Below are positions 50,601-63,100 of a stretch of 64,000 nucleotides of DNA, piece after piece (the first letter of the stretch is position 1; each line of letters begins with the position of its first letter). Made by a program: the position numbers and the translations under genes. This DNA is from Pseudomonas gingeri (GTDB lineage: Bacteria; Pseudomonadota; Gammaproteobacteria; Pseudomonadales; Pseudomonadaceae). The notes under the pieces are model-generated. The model saw only the letters and a list, made by a program, of their open reading frames with translations. It was not told where the DNA came from and searched no databases. The stretch covers positions 744,001 through 808,000 of the forward strand of contig NZ_JACAPR010000010.1 of the NCBI RefSeq assembly GCF_013385635.1, given 5' to 3'.

Positions 50601-50856
50601 GGCGCAGATCTGGGCCGAGGTGCTGAAGCTCGAGCGGGTGGGCCGCAACGACCATTTCTTCGAGTTGGGCGGGCATTCGCTGCTGGCCATGAAGCTTGTG
50701 GCACGCATGCGTGAGGCGGGCCTGGAGGCCGATGCCTCGGCCATCTTCAGCGAACCCCGCCTTGCTGCCCTGGCTACCCGCACCGTCGGGCGCGTGCAAG
50801 CGCTCGAGATCCCGGCCACCACCATTCCGACGCTCAATCGCCGGCGGCGGCTCTGA
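47656..50856 (+). CDS. Lipopeptide NRPS, first gene: starter C - A - T
   Basis: This 1066-residue protein is one NRPS module. The C domain (residues about 10-440) begins GFPLTASQRDIWLDQMSRGD and has HHLILDG at 150-156, matching lipid-accepting starter C domains. The A domain (about 450-960) has YTSGSTGTPKG, YGPTEAT and the A10 lysine in NGKLDRQALP. By eye its specificity code is D-G-W-K-F-G-V-V-D (first D at 663), which most resembles Glu/Gln-type codes, not confirmed. The T domain carries the phosphopantetheine serine at 1008 (LGGHSLL). There is no TE domain. The ATG is chosen because of GAGACGG upstream; a TTG at 47638 is less likely. Confidence 0.93.
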   Translation: MELSRATDMDDTAVTREGFPLTASQRDIWLDQMSRGDSPLYNIGGYVELNGTIVPQLVQRAVECLVAKHDALRTVLRAGADGLPVQSFAPTLAVSVPLYSVASQADPLAAARRLMQQQIQQPYELEGGPLFRFFLVRLDDTHNLLGTQAHHLILDGWGFGQMLASLGGIYSALARGEEPDLVAPSYIDFIADDQQYRDSSRYTRDRDYWLAKYRTVPDPMLLPRYRGRWASDSVVQAFPTSLHERMKALASTCQASAFHVLLAAVHLCFAGTSQPNDWVLGVPILNRGNARFKSTLGLFTQVSALRFDFADGLSFGELVCGVRDVLRQDLRHQRYPLSEMNRALGLLREDRSQLFEISVSYEQDDHDYRYGEAQAHTVKVSNRHESTPLTLHLRSNRYNDKAWIHLVYNEAYFEPAEVQALAERLTFVLEQGLENTGLALREFVLVTPAETERLAAWNATEAAYDLEQTIQQVFEAQVRRTPEAVAVVAGERSLTYRQLNERANQLAHCLREQGVQPDARVAICVERGLELVIGLWAIVKAGGAYVPLDPGYPPERLEHMLRDSSSVLLLVHAATRHLPGAVTIPVLDFDHDTWHDQPVSEVQVPGLTASNLAYVIYTSGSTGTPKGVALEHRGLCNLVHWSSKLFTGDRSGALLQKSPFSFDGSVWEFFWPLTVGMRLVLARPDGQWESAYLAQTVREQQVTVIKFVPAMLQQFLELEEVSQCTSLTDVFCGGGELTAALAHRVRECLPGVRLHNVYGPTEATVDSTVWTLEPGAAIPDIQLPIGRPICNTRLYVLDAQDRPVPIGFSGQLHIGGVGVARGYLGLPQLVAERFIDSPFVAGDRLYRTGDLVRYRADGNLEFLGRDDFQVKLRGFRLELGEIEARLSAHDRVREAVVLMRDERLVAYFTPRDPAQVPAIEALRNHLSTLLPDYMVPSAYVRLDAWPLTPNGKLDRQALPAPGIEAVISRRYEAPQGAVEIALAQIWAEVLKLERVGRNDHFFELGGHSLLAMKLVARMREAGLEADASAIFSEPRLAALATRTVGRVQALEIPATTIPTLNRRRRL
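49042..50258 (+). repeat. Duplicated adenylation-domain segment, copy 1
   Basis: This segment matches 52761-53977 in the second NRPS gene with a constant offset of 3719 bases, so there are no gaps over about 1.2 kb. Long runs are identical, for example GACAGTCCGTTCGTGGCCGG. Similarity falls off sharply after the A8 motif. Confidence 0.8.
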
Positions 50857-51134
50857 CTGTCGGGGCAGCCTCGCACCCCCTGAAAACGGCGGCGTTGGCC
50901 ATGTCCCCGCTTCCCATGTCAGACACATCCGAATGGATGCTTTAGTTTTCAAACCAGTGAAAAAACACTGATGGCTTAGTGCCTTTATTTCCTTTTTTTG
51001 AGCAGGACGCCTCATGCGTCCTGATGACACGCAGCGCCGCCTGGTCGGCGCAAGGGCGCGAAGCACGGGCACAGCGTTGCCTTTGAAAATGGACTTTCTC
51101 GTCAACCGTTTCCGAATTTAAAAGCAGGTCTCTC
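50857..51134 (+). other. Structured spacer between the two NRPS genes
   Basis: The 278 bases hold several hairpins: CAGTG-AAAAAA-CACTG (near 50952-50970), AGGACGC-CTCAT-GCGTCCT (near 51002-51022) and GCGCCG...CGGCGC. A T-rich run (CTTTTTTT) lies near 50990. No gene is visible. It may cause partial termination or RNA stabilisation between the NRPS genes. Confidence 0.5.
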
Positions 51135-54100
51135 ATGCAGTTCAGCGAATTGATGGCAGTTATTTCCACCCATGCGATCCGTCTTCAACGCGAGGAGGAC
51201 GACCTGGTTGTCCTGGGCAACGATGACGCGCTGGACGATACGCTGTGGCAACAGCTGAGTGCGCACAAGGCGCAGTTGCTCGACCTGGTGGCGCGCCATG
51301 GCGGCGACTGGCTGAGCCCGGCCCTGCGCATTACCCCGGACATGCTGCCGCTGGTGACGCTGGAGCAGGAAGCCATCGATCGGATTGTCGCCGGGATCCC
51401 CGGTGGCGCGGCCAATGTCCAGGACATCTACCCCCTGGCACCGTTGCAGGCCGGTATGCTCTACCACCACCTGGCGGCCGGGCAGGGCGATCCGTACCTG
51501 CTGCACAAACCGTTCGTCTTCGGCGATCGCGCGCGCCTCGAGGCGTTTGTCCAGGCCCTGCAATGGGTGATCGAGCGCCACGATATCCTGCGCACCTCCA
51601 TCGTCTGGGAACGCCTCGACGAACCGCTGCAAGTGGTCTGGCGCCAGGCCCCGCTGGTGTGCGAGGAAGTCGCCGTGGACGCCGCCGGCGGCGAAGCCCT
51701 GGAGCAGCTGCGCGCCCACCTTGAGGCCCGTGACTACCGCCTGGATCTGCGTCAGGCGCCCTTGCTGCGCCTGGTATTTGCCCATGACGAGGCCCGACAG
51801 CAGGTGGTCGCGGTGCTGTTGTTCCATCACATGGCCCTCGATTACACCGGCCTGGAGGTGGTACGTCGGGAGATCCGCGCGCACCTGCTCGGGCAGGCCA
51901 CCGAAGTCGGGGCTGCAGTGCCGTTTCGTGATTACCTGGCGCGGGCGCGCCTGCGCCTGGACGAGTCTGCCCACGAGGCCTTCTTTCGCGAGATGCTCGG
52001 TGATATCGACGAGCCGACCTTGCCGTTCGGTCTGCAGGATGTGCAAGGCGACGGTCGAGGCATCGAAGAGAGCCGTATCGGCTTGCCCCCTGACCTGAGC
52101 CGACGCCTGCGCCAGCAGGCGCGGCAGGCGGGAGTCAACGTGGCGAGCGTGCTGCACCTGGCAATGGCCCAGGTGCTGGGCAAGGTCTGCGGGCGCTCGG
52201 CGGTGGTCTTCGGCACGGTGCTGCTGGGACGCATGGACGCCGGTGTCGGCGCCGAGCAGGCGCTGGGGATGTTTATCAATACCTTGCCGCTGCGGGTCGA
52301 TGTCGGTAGCGAAAGCGTGCTGGCCGGCCTGCTCAAGACCCATGAGCGCCTGACCGCGCTGCTGGGGCACGAACAGGCCTCGCTGGCCCTGGCCCAGCGT
52401 TGCAGTGGCGTGAGTGCGCCGACGCCATTGTTCAGCGCGATGCTCAACTATCGTCACAGCGACGCCGCCGAGCGGGTCGAGGTGAGCGAGCTGGCCCCGG
52501 GCATCCGCATCCTGGGGGGCGAGGACCGCACCAACTATCCGCTGACGGTCAGTGTCGATGACCTGGGCGAGGACTTCACGCTGGCGGTCAAGACCTTGCC
52601 GGCGATCGGTGCGCAGCGGGTCAGCGGTTATCTGCAGACGGCGCTCGAGGCGCTGGTCGATGCGCTGGAGCACGATCCTGTGCAGGCGCTCCAGGGCCTG
52701 TCGATCCTGCCCGTCGAGGAACGCCAGCACCTGCTGGTGGACCTCAATGCCACCGAGGACGCTTACGATCTGGAACAACCCATCCAGGCACTCTTCGAGG
52801 CCCAGGTCCGACGCACGCCGGAGGCCGTGGCGGTGGTGGCGGGCGAACGGAGCCTGACCTATCGCCAGCTCAACGAGCAGGCCAACCAGTTGGCGCACTA
52901 CCTGCGCGAGCAGGGCGTACAGCCCGATTCGCGGGTGGCGATCTGCGTCGAGCGCGGGCTTGAGCTGGTCATCGGCCTGTGGGCCATCGTCAAGGCCGGG
53001 GGCGCCTATGTGCCGCTGGACCCCGGTTATCCGCTGGAGCGCCTGGGCTACATGCTGCAGGACAGCGCGTCGGTGCTGGTGCTGGTGCATGGCGCCACCC
53101 GTGACCTGCTGGGCCCGGTGGCGGTCCCGCTGCTCGACTTCGATCGTGCCGATTGGCACGACCGCCCGCTCGCCGATACACCGGTACCGGGGCTGGGCGC
53201 GTCGAACCTGGCCTATGTGATCTACACCTCGGGCTCCACCGGCACGCCCAAGGGCGTGACCCTCGAACACCGTGGTCTGTGCAACCTGGTGCACTGGAGT
53301 TCGACACTGTTTACCGGTGATCGCCACGGCGCGTTGCTGCAAAAGGCGCCGTTCAGCTTCGACGGTTCGGTCTGGGAGTTCTTCTGGCCGCTGACCGTGG
53401 GCATGCGCCTGGTCCTGGCCCGCCCCGAAGGGCACCGCGACCCGGCCTACCTGGCGCAACTGGTGCGTGAGCAACAGATCAGCGTGATCAAGTTCGTGCC
53501 GGCGATGCTGCAACAGTTCCTCGAACTGGAGGAAGTGAGCCAATGCATCAGCCTGACGGACGTGTTCTGTGGCGGTGGCGAACTGACTGCGGCCCTGGCC
53601 CGGTCGGTGCAGAAACGCCTGCCACGGGTGCGCCTGCACAACGTCTACGGACCGACGGAGGCGACGGTCGACAGCACCGCCTGGACCCTGGAGCCCGGTG
53701 CGCCGGTGCCGGAACCGCAACTGCCGATTGGCCGGCCGATCAGCAACACGCGCCTGTACGTGCTCGATGACCAGGACCTGCCGGTGCCCCAGGGCGTCAG
53801 TGGGCAATTGCATATCGGCGGGGTCGGCGTGGCCCGTGGCTACCTGGGGTTGCCACAGTTGGTGGCCGAGCGTTTTATCGACAGTCCGTTCGTGGCCGGC
53901 GACCGCCTCTATCGCACCGGTGACCTGGTGCGTTATCGCGCCGATGGCAACCTCGAATTCCTCGGGCGCAACGACGACCAGGTGAAGATCCGCGGCCTGC
54001 GTATCGAGTTGGGCGAGGTGCAGTCGCGTTTAAGCGCACATCCCGCGCTCAAGGATGCCGTGGTCATGGTCCGCGAGGACGAGCCGGGCGATCCGCGCCT

Positions 54101-57100
54101 GGTGGCCTACTACGCCGCCGAGGAGCGCCAGGCCATCGAGTCCTTGCGCGCCCATCTGCTGGAACACCTGCCGGGCTATATGCTGCCCACCGCCTTTGTC
54201 CATCTCCAGGCCCTGCCGCTGACCCCCAACGGCAAGCCGGACCGCAAGGCCCTGCCGGCCCCGGACCCGAGCTCGCGGGTACAGCGCGTCTACGAGGCGC
54301 CGCGCGGCGAGGTGGAAATCACCCTGGCGCGAATCTGGGCCGAGGTGCTCAAGGTCGAGCAGGTCGGTCGCCACGACAACTTCTTCGAACTGGGCGGTCA
54401 TTCGCTGCTGGCGGTCAAGCTGATCGAACGCATGCGCCAGGTCGAGCTGAGTGCCGATGTGCGCGTGCTGTTCGGTCAACCGACCCTGGCGGCGCTGGCC
54501 GCCGGGGTTGGCGGACAGCGTGAGGTGGCGGTCCCGGCCAACCGGATTGGCGCGCATTGCCGGCGCATTACCCCGGACCTGTTGCCGCTCGTCAACCTGG
54601 ACCAGGCGGCCATCGACCGTATCGTCGCCAGTGTTCCCGGCGGCGTGGCCAATGTGCAGGATATCTACCCGCTGGCGCCGTTGCAGGGCGGCATTCTCTA
54701 CCACCACCTGACGACCGAGGGCGATCCCTACGTGCTGCAGGCGCAGCTCGGCTTTGCCGGCGAGGCACAGGTGCAGGCCTTTGCCAGCGCCTTGCAGGGG
54801 GTGATCGACCGGCACGACGTGCTGCGTACCAGCGTGCACTGGGAGCACCTCGACGAGCCGGTCCAGGTGGTCTGGCGCCAGGCTTCGCTGGGTGTCCAGC
54901 AGGTCGAGGTCGATCCTCGGGACGGCGATATCCTCGAGCAACTGCACCGGCGCTTCGACCCGCGTCACTACCGGCTGGACTTGGGCCAGGCACCGCTGAT
55001 GCGCCTGGCGTATGCCCAGGACCCGGCCCATGACCGTTGGGTCGGGGTGCTGCTGCGTCATCACCTGGTGCTGGACCACACCTCGCTGGACGTGCTGCTG
55101 GAAGAAATGCGCGCCAGCCTGGCGGGCGAAACCGCCCCGCAAACCGAGGCCGTGCCTTACCGCAACTATGTGGCGCAGGCCCGTCTGGGTTTGAACGAGC
55201 AGGCACACGAAGCCTTTTTCCGCGAGATGCTGGCGGATATCGATGAGCCGACCTTGCCGTTCGGCCTGCAGGACGTCCAGGGTGATGGGCGTGGCATCGG
55301 CGAGGCGTCGCTGGCGCTGGACCCGGTCTTGAGCCGGCGTCTGCGCGAGCAGGCGCGCCAGCAGGGGGTCAGCGCCGCCAGCCTGATGCACCTCGGCTGG
55401 GCCCAGGTACTGGGCCAGCTTGCCCGGCGTCGCGACGTGGTCTTTGGCACCGTGCTGCTGGGCCGCCTGCAGGGCGGGGAGGGCGCCGACCGGGCGCTGG
55501 GGATGTTCATCAACACCCTGCCGCTGAGGGTCGACGCCGGTCAGGTCGGGGTGCGTGACGGGCTCAAGGCCACCCATGCCCGCTTGAGCCAACTGCTGAG
55601 CCACGAGCATGCCTCGCTGGCCCTGGCACAGCGCTGCAGTGGCGTCGACGCCGCTTCGCCGCTGTTCAGCGCCTTGCTCAACTACCGACACAGTGCACCG
55701 GAGGAAGCGGTCGCCGGGCAACTGCAAATCAGTCCGGGCATCCAGGTATTGCGCAGCGAAGAGCGCAGCAACTACCCGCTGGTGCTCAGTGTCGACGATC
55801 GCGGCCGTGACTTCAGCCTCAAGGTGCTGGCCGTCGAGTCCATCGGCGCGCAACGCATCTGCGGCTACATGAACACCCTGCTGGAACAGCTGGTGCAAGC
55901 CCTGGAGCAGGCCCCGGGTAGCGCCCTGGAACAGCTGTCGATCCTGCCGGATGGCGAGCGCCGGCAACTGCTGGAGGGCTTCAACGCCAACCGGGTCGAC
56001 TACCCGCGCGGGCAGACCGTGCAGGGCCTGTTCGAGGCCCAGGTGGCGCGTAGCCCCGAGGCGGTCGCGGTGGTCCAGGGCGGTGAACAACTGAACTACC
56101 GTTTGCTCAACCTGCGGGCCAACCGCCTGGCCCACCACCTGCGCAAGCTGGGGGTGCAACCGGACGACCGGGTCGCGATCTGCATGCGCCGCAGTCCGCA
56201 GATGCTGGTCGGTCTGCTGGCGATCCTTAAGGCCGGCGCCGGTTATGTGCCGCTCGACCCGGCGCTGCCGGCCGAGCGCCTGGGTTACCTGATTGACGAC
56301 AGTGCCCCGGTGGCGCTGTTGACGCAAGGCGAGTTACTGGCGCAACTGCCGAGGGTCAATGTGCCCGTGGTCGACCTGGACCGCTGCACCTGGCAGGACG
56401 AATCCTCGGCCAACCCGCACGTGACCGCGCTCGGCCCGGCGAACCTGGCCTACGTGATCTACACCTCGGGTTCCACTGGCTTGCCCAAGGGCGTGATGGT
56501 CGAACACCGGACCCTGGAAAACCTGGTGCACTGGCATTGCGATGCCTTTGAACTGGAGCAGGGCCGCCACACCTCCAGCGTCGCCGGCGTGGGTTTCGAT
56601 GCCATGGCCTGGGAGGTCTGGCCGGCGTTGTGCGTGGGCGCGACCCTGCACCTGCCGCCGGCCCTGGTCGGCAACCAGGACATCGATGCGCTGCTCGACT
56701 GGTGGTGCGCCCAGCCGCTGGCGGTCAGCTTCCTGCCGACGCCGGTGGCGGAATATGCCTTCAGCCGGCAGAGGCAACACCCGACCCTGCGCACGCTGCT
56801 GATCGGCGGCGACCGCCTGCGCCAGTTCGGCAAGGCCCCGGGGTTTGCGGTGGTCAACAACTACGGGCCGACCGAAGCGACGGTGGTCGCAACCTCCGGG
56901 GCCGTGGAGGCCGGGCAGGCCCTGCACATCGGCAAGCCGCTGGCCAATGGCCGGGTCTACCTGCTGGATGAACAACAGCGTCCGGTGCCGGTCGGCGTCG
57001 CGGGCGAGTTGTATGTGGGCGGTGCCGGTGTGGCGCGCGGCTACCTCAATCGCCCCGAACTGACGGCCGAGCGCTTCCTTGACGATCCGTTCAGCCGCGA

Positions 57101-60100
57101 AGCGGGAGCACGGATGTACCGCACCGGCGACCTGGCGCGCTGGCTGGCCGATGGCACGCTCGACTACCTGGGGCGCAACGACGACCAGGTGAAGATCCGG
57201 GGCATGCGCATCGAGCCGGGTGAGATCGAAACCGCACTGATGAGTCATGACCGGGTCAAGGACGCCGTGGTGCTGGTGCGCGACGGACGCCTGGTGGCCT
57301 GGTTCACGGAGCACCATTTCGAGCATAAGCCGGTCGATATCCAGGCCCTGCGTCGCTACCTGCAGGAGCGCCTGCCGGAGTACATGGTGCCGGCCGCCTA
57401 TGTGCGCCTGGAGGCGCTGCCGCTGACCGCCAACGGCAAGCTGGACCGCCGGACCTTGCCCGCACCGGAGCCGGACGCACTGCTCAGCCGCGAGTTTGAG
57501 GCGCCACAGGGCGAGATCGAGATCACCCTGGCGCGGATCTGGGCCGAGCTGCTCAAGCTAGGACAGGTGGGGCGCCATGATCATTTCTTCGAACTGGGCG
57601 GGCACTCGCTGCTGGCGGTTAGCCTGGTCGAGCGCATGCGCCAGGCAGGCCTGAGCAGCGATGTGCGCACCCTGTTCAGCCAGCCGACCTTGGCGGCGCT
57701 GGCCGCTTCGGTGGGCTCGGGCCGCGAGGTCGAGGTTCCGCCCAATGGCATCCCGGCCGATTGCCAGCGGATCACCCCGTCGATGCTGCCGCTGGTGGCG
57801 CTGGACCAGGCCGCCATCGACCGTATCGTCGCCAGCGTTCCCGGTGGTGCGGCCAATGTCCAGGACATCTACCCGCTGGCGCCCCTGCAGGAAGGCATTC
57901 TCTACCATCACCTGAGTGCCGGGCAGGGCGATCCCTACCTGCTGCAGACCCGCCTGGTATTCGATGGCTACGAGCGCCTGCAAGGCTTTGTCGCGGCGCT
58001 ACAGCAGGTGATCGACCGTCACGATATCCTGCGCACCGGCGTGCTCTGGGAAGGCCTGGAGGCACCGCTGCAAGTGGTCCGGCGTGTCGCCGAACTGCCG
58101 GTGCAGGAGGTTGTGCTGGATACGGCGAACGGTGATGTGCTCGAACAACTGTGTGGGCGTTTCGATACCCGTCAGTATCGCCTGGATATCACCCGCGCGC
58201 CGCTGATCCACCTGGTCCATGCCTGGGACGCGACGCGGCAACGGGTGGTGGCCATCCTGCTGTTCCATCACCTGGCGCTGGACCATACGGCCATCGACGT
58301 CGTGGTGCGGGAAATGCGTGCCTGGGTGCTCGATCCGTCGCAACCGCAGCCGGCCTCGGTGCCTTATCGCAATTATGTCGCGCAGGCGCGGCTGGGGCTG
58401 GGGGAGGAGGAACATGAGGCGTTCTTCCGCGCCATGCTCGGTGATATCAGCGAGCCGACGCTGCCGTTCGGCCTGCAGGATGTACGTGGCGACGGTCGCG
58501 GCATCGAGGAGGCGCGCCTGCCCCTGGCGGGCGAGTTGAGCCGGCGCGTGCGCGAGCAGGCGCGTCAGTTGGGGGTGAGTGCCGCCAGCCTGGTGCACCT
58601 GGCCTGGGCCCAGGTACTGGGGCAGGTTTCCCAGCGCGACGACGTGGTATTCGGTACGGTGCTGATGGGGCGCCTGCAAGGGGGCGAGGGCGCGGACCGG
58701 GCTCTGGGGGTCTTTATCAATACCCTGCCGCTGCGGGTCGAAGTCGGCCGGCTATCGGCGCGGGCCGGGGTCAAGGCGACCCACGCGCGCCTGAGTGCCT
58801 TGCTCGGCCATGAGCATGCCTCGCTGGCCCTGGCCCAACGTTGCAGTGCGGTCGAGCCGGCGACGCCGCTGTTCAGCGCCTTGCTCAATTATCGTCACAG
58901 CAGCCCGGCAGCAGGGGCGCAGCAGGGCTCGCCACTGTGGCCCGGCATCGAGCAACTGGGCGGTGGCGAGCGCAGCAACTACCCGCTGACCCTGAGCGTC
59001 GACGACCTGGGCGACGACTTCCGCCTGACCGTGCTGGCGCTGCACGCCATCGGTGCACAGCGCATGTGCCGCTACATGGAGACGGCGCTGGAGCAGTTGG
59101 TGCAGGCCCTGGAGCAGACACCCGAGGTCGCCCTCGACGGCCTGTCGATCCTGCCTGCGGCGGAGCGCCAGCAACTGCTGGCCGGCTTCAATGCCAGCGC
59201 TGCGGACTATCCGCGCGGGCACACCCTGCACGAGCTGTTCGAAGCCCGCGCGCAGGCGCAGCCCGAGGCCTTGGCGGTGGTCCAGGCCGGGCAGCCCCTG
59301 AGCTATGGCGAACTCAACCGGCGCGCCAACCGCTTGGCCCATCACCTGCTCACCCTGGGCGTGCAGCCGGACGACCGGGTGGCGCTCAGCGTGCTGCGCG
59401 GCCCGGACATGCTGGTGGGCCTGCTGGCCATTCTCAAGTCCGGCGCCGCCTATGTGCCGCTGGACCCGAGCCTGCCGACAGAGCGCCTGGCCTACCTGCT
59501 CGACGACAGCGCACCGCGGGCGCTGTTGACCCAGGAGAACCTCCAGGCCCGGCTGCCGGCGCTCGACGCGCCGCTTATCCTGCTGGATCGACCGACCTGG
59601 CAAGCCGCCTCGCCGGCCAATCCCCAGGTCCCGGCGTTGTCCCCGGCGCACCTGGCCTATGTGATCTATACCTCCGGTTCCACCGGCCTGCCCAAGGGCG
59701 TGATGGTCGAGCACCGCAGCGTGGAAAACCTGGTGCACTGGCACTGCACGGCCTTCGACCTGCAGCCTGGCAAGCACACCGCCAGCGTCGCCGGTTTCGG
59801 TTTCGACGCCATGGCCTGGGAGGTCTGGCCGGCGCTATGCGGCGGCGCGACCCTGCACCTGCCGCCGGGTGATCTCCACAATGAACAGATCGACGCGCTG
59901 CTCGACTGGTGGCGCGCGCAGCCGCTGGATGTCGGGTTCCTGCCCACGCCCGTGGCCGAACATGCCTTCAGCCAGGGCCTCGGCCACCCCACCTTGCGGA
60001 CGCTGCTGATCGGCGGCGACCGCCTGCGCCAGTTCGGCAAGGCCCCGGGGTTTGTGGTGATCAACAACTACGGCCCGACCGAGGCCACGGTGGTCGCCAC

Positions 60101-63100
60101 CTCCGGGCGGATGGAGGTCGGTGCGCCCTTGCATATCGGCACGCCGATGGGCAATGCCAGGGTCTATCTGCTGGACCGCCACCAGCAGCCGGTACCGGTA
60201 GGGGTCGAGGGCGAGCTGTATGTCGGCGGGGCCGGCGTAGCGCGCGGTTACCTGAACCGCGCGGACCTGACCGCCGAGCGTTTCCTCGACGATCCGTTCA
60301 GCCCCGAGACGGGTGCACGCATGTACCGTACCGGCGACCTGGCGCGCTGGCTGGCCGATGGCACGGTCGATTACCTGGGACGCAACGACGACCAGGTGAA
60401 GATCCGTGGCCTGCGGATCGAGCCGGGCGAGATCGAAAGCGCGCTGGCCACCCACGAATGCCTCAGGGACGTCGTGGTACTGGTCCGCGACGGGCGCCTG
60501 GTGGCCTATTTCACCGAGCATGAAAGCGCCGATATCCAGGCGCTGCGCGATGACCTGCAAGGCCGCCTGCCGGACTACATGGTGCCTTCGGCCTATGTCC
60601 GGCTGGAGGCGCTGCCGCTGACCGCCAACGGCAAGCTGGACCGCAAGGCCTTGCCCGCGCCGGACCAGGGCGCGCTGTTCAGCCGTGAATACCAGGCGCC
60701 CCAGGGTGAGGTGGAAACCACCCTGGCGCGGATCTGGGCCGAGTTGCTCAAGGTCGAACAGGTGGGGCGCCATGACCACTTCTTCGAACTGGGCGGCCAC
60801 TCGCTGCTGGCGGTCAGGCTGATCGAGCGCATGCGCCAGGCGGGCCTGAGTGCCGATGTGCGCGTGCTGTTCAACCAGCCGACCCTGGCGGCCCTGGCGG
60901 CGGCCATCGGCAGCGGTCGGGAAGTCGAGGTGCCGGACAACCGGGTTGCGCCCGGCTGCCAGCGCATTACCCCCGAAATGCTGTCGCTGATCGACCTGGA
61001 CCAGGCGAGCATCGACCGTATCGTCGCCCGTGTTCCGGGCGGTGCCGCCAACATCCAGGAGATCTACCCGCTGGCGCCGTTGCAGGAGGGGATGCTCTAT
61101 CACCACCTCAGCGCGCAGCAGGGCGATCCGTACCTGCTGCAGTCACAGATGATCTTTGCCAGTGTCGAGCGCTTGCAGGCCTTTGCCGGTGCCCTGCAAC
61201 GGGTGATCGACCGCCACGATATCCTGCGCACCGGACTAGCCTGGGAAGGCCTGGACCGGTCGGTGCAGGTGGTCCTGCGCCAGGCCGCGCTGGTGGTGCA
61301 GGAGGTGGCGCTGGACCCCGCCGAGGGCGATATCCTCGCGCAGTTGCAGGCGCGTTTCGACGCCCGCCACCACCGCATGGACATCGGCCAGGCGCCGCTG
61401 GTAAGGCTGGTGCATGCCACGGATACGCAACATCCCCGTATCGTCGCGCTCCTGCTGTTCCACCATATCGTGCTCGACCATACGGCCCTGCAGGCCGTGC
61501 GTGAGGAGATGCAGGCGAGCCTGCTGGGCCTCGACGCGCCGCTAACGACTCCGGTGCCTTATCGCAACTACGTGGCCCAGGCCTGCCTGGGCGTCAGCGA
61601 GCAGGAGCATGAGGCGTTCTTTGGCGAGATGCTCGGTGATATCGTCGAGCCGACCCTGCCGTTCGGCCTGCAGGATGTGCAGGGCGACGGCCAGGCCATG
61701 GAGGAAGTCCGGCACCGCCTGCCGCTGGCCCTGAGCGGGCGCCTGCGTCATCAGGCGCGAGCCCTCGGGGTCAGTGCCGCGAGCCTGTTCCATCTGGCCT
61801 GGGCGCGGCTGCTGGCCGTGGCTTCGGGCAAGGACAGCGTGGTGTTCGGCACGGTCCTGCTGGGCCGTCTGCAGGGCGGCGAGGGCGCCGACCGGGCGCT
61901 GGGGGTCTTTATCAATACCCTGCCGCTGCGGGTCGATGTCGATGACTCGGACGTGCGCGCCGGGGTCATGGCGACCCACGCCCGGCTGACGGCGCTGCTG
62001 GGCCACGAGCATGCCTCGCTGGCCCTGGCCCAGCGCTGCAGCGGGGTGGCGGCGCCGCTACCGCTGTTCAGCGCCATGCTCAACTACCGGCATGGCGACG
62101 GCGCCAGCAGCCGGCAGGACATGGCGCAGGCCTGGCAGGGTATCGAGACCCTGGCCCACGAAGGCCGCACCAACTATCCACTGACCTTGAGCGTCAATGA
62201 CCTGGGCGAAGGTTTCAACCTGACCGCCCTGACGCTGGCGCAGGTGGGCGCGCAGCGCCTCTGCGACTCGATGCAGACGGTGCTCGAGTCCCTCGCCGAC
62301 GCCCTGGAGCAGGCGCCGGAATGTGCCCTGAACCGCTTGCCGGTGTTGACGGCGGCGCAGCGTGAGCAACTGCTGGTGGGCTGCAACCGCCCTGAGGTCA
62401 ACCACGAGCAGGCGTACACCCTGCACCAGCTGTTCGAAGGTCGCGCCCAGCGCACGCCGCAGGCGGTGGCGGTGATCGATGGCGAAAGGCAACTGACCTA
62501 CGGCGAACTGAACCGCCGCGCCAATCGCCTGGCCCGCCACCTGCGCAAGCAGGGCGTACGGGCCGATGCGCGCGTGGCGATCTGTGTCGAGCGCGGGCTG
62601 CCGATGATCGTCGGCCTGCTGGCGATTCTCAAGGCTGGCGGCGCCTATGTGCCGCTGGACCCGACGTCGCCGGCGGAACGTCTCGCCTACCTGGTGCAGG
62701 ACAGCCAGCCGGTGGTGGTGCTGGTCCAGGGGGCTACCCGCGAGTTGCTGGGCGCCCTGGCGGTGCCGGTACTGGACCTGGACCGCGAGAGCTGGCAGGA
62801 CGAGTCCGACGAGGATCTGGTGCTGCCGGAGCTGACCCCCCGCCACCTGGCGTATGTGATCTACACCTCCGGCTCCACAGGCTTGCCCAAGGGCGTGATG
62901 ATCGAACACCGCCAGGTGGTGCGATTGTTCGCGGCGACCCGACACTGGTTCGATTTCAACGAGCAGGACGTGTGGGCGCTGTTCCACTCGTTTGCCTTCG
63001 ACTTCTCGGTCTGGGAAATCTGGGGCGCGCTGGTCCATGGCGCCCACCTGCTGATCGTGCCGCAAGGGGTCAGCCGCTCCCCGGACGACTTCCACGCGCT

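Noticed and set aside
51102..53813. A 903-codon minus-strand frame opposite the second NRPS gene
   Set aside because: It mirrors the NRPS codons, and similar frames appear opposite each module (54030-56327, 62058-63965). No domain is recognisable.
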